A DNA stretch of 64,000 nucleotides from Zychaea mexicana (Eukaryota; Mucoromycota; Mucoromycetes; Mucorales; Lichtheimiaceae): NCBI RefSeq assembly GCF_025766255.1, contig NW_026516690.1, positions 248,001-312,000 of the forward strand, given 5' to 3'. Below are positions 63,022 to 64,000 of the stretch, piece by piece. The notes under the pieces are model-generated. The model was given only the letters and a program-made list of their open reading frames with translations. It made no database searches and had not been told where the DNA came from. Position numbers and translations under genes: made by a program. Positions within the stretch are counted from its first letter, which is position 1. Each line of letters opens with the position of its first letter.

Positions 63022-64000
63022 ATGTTTTTTTCAAAGAATTTCGATTTCTCGAAAATACCTGATCTCACTGGCAAGATCGCCATTATCACTGGTAGCAACA
63101 CTGGCATCGGCAAGGTTTGTGCTTTGGAGATGGCACGACAGAATTGTCAAATGTAACGTTTAATTAGTAAAAGGGGGAGTGAACGCGATTCTAAGATGAT
63201 ATAAAAGTAACTCAAGCACGAAATATTATACTTTATAAAGTATTGTGGCCAGCCGTAGTGAAGAGAAGGGACAAGCTGCTGTTACCGAGATTAAGTCTGC
63301 TACCGGTAATGACAAGGTTGAGTTTATGAAGCTTGACTTGCTCTCGCTCGAAGCAGTTAAAGCGTTTGCCGAGGAGTTTACTGCTAAATTCGACAAGTTG
63401 CATATCTTGCTGAACAATGCTGGTGTCATGATGTGTCCCTATGGTCTTAGCAAGGATGGTACTGTATATATACGACGTTAAAAAAAGAAAGAAAGAACCT
63501 GTCAAACTCAAAAGATCATTACTAGGCATTGAGATACAGTTTGCCACAAACCATGTGGCTCACTACTACTTGACCATGCAACTGCTTCCTCTTTTAATCA
63601 AATCCGGTCCCAGTCGTATTGTCAATGTGAGCTCCATGGGCCATCATTCCACTTCAGTTTATGCTCCCAATTTTACTGACAAAATCAGTGAGAAGAAGGG
63701 CTATAATGCCACTTTGCAATATGGTTTTACCAAGGTAAAAGGACTTTCTCAAAGTATTTATTAAAGGGGGTTTTTTTTCTTACAAAGGTTTTTGTTCTTC
63801 CTTTAGGCATGCAATATCATGTTCACCCGTGAACTTGCCAAACGTTTGGAAGCCCAGGGGATTGACAATGTAATGTGTGGGATAAGATGCTTTTACAGCA
63901 GCAGTAATTAACAAGGAGTGTTTGTAGCTAAATATACTAAATATCTTCTTTGTCCGGTGCTATAGGTATACGTCAACTGTAATCATCCTGGCGTTGTGAG
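63022..64000 (+). CDS. Short-chain dehydrogenase, paralogue 2 (runs off the window)
   Basis: Divergent paralogue of the SDR at 59715-61144. Exons on the plus strand: 63022-63152, 63241-63458, 63526-63734, 63807-63869 and from 63966 beyond the window end. Exon lengths 131, 218 and 63 are identical to paralogue 1 and exon 3 differs by one codon, so intron positions are conserved. Motifs: [62 protein letters not shown] and VNCNHPGV. The last ~90 residues are outside the window. The reading is otherwise intact, so this is a real gene truncated only by the window. Confidence 0.92.

Overview
The window looks like nuclear DNA of an early-diverging filamentous fungus, most likely Mucoromycota (Mucorales-type). 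Protein-coding genes carry many short introns (about 50-110 nt) with GTAAGT-like donors. Intergenic DNA is AT-rich, and every conserved gene is a single eukaryotic housekeeping or accessory gene on its own promoter, not in an operon. The genus cannot be fixed from the sequence alone. I joined exons by hand from reading frame and splice signals; exon sums divide by three for all models where I give residue counts.

Region 1 (1-16.5 kb) is a rearranged accessory block. It holds an intact 6-phosphogluconate dehydrogenase gene (149-1926, minus), an intact 14-TM-type MFS exporter (2926-5284, minus) and a decayed third copy of the same exporter (about 6160-8090). Next come a two-copy 0.5 kb tandem repeat (9222-10221), a decayed neuronal-calcium-sensor gene (about 11000-11645) and a condensation-fold alcohol acetyltransferase (14161-15672).

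Region 2 (16-24.5 kb) holds two pieces of a second 6-phosphogluconate dehydrogenase copy. They are cut at the same point of the gene and placed in swapped order around two type II membrane proteins with a repetitive beta-strand ectodomain (16436-18105 and 18269-19654). A second intact MFS exporter (22038-24494) follows.

Region 3 (24.5-30 kb) is gene-poor and contains a decayed DDE transposon (about 25660-27430).

Region 4 (30-64 kb) is ordinary single-copy gene space. In order it has: an MAPEG glutathione transferase; a secreted phosphoesterase; a LARGE-like family 49 glycosyltransferase; a candidate 76-residue membrane protein; AK6/Fap7; glycyl-tRNA synthetase; and MCM6 with a GC-AG intron. 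It continues with a ten-repeat Myb protein with a mitochondrial-presequence-like N-terminus, a bHLH factor, a coiled-coil protein, and a divergent pair of retinol-dehydrogenase-like SDR paralogues, the second cut by the window edge.

The most interesting structures are the swapped-order gnd pseudogene, whose layout suggests a circular intermediate opened inside the gene, and the single-exon ten-Myb protein. No CRISPR array, rRNA or convincing tRNA was seen.
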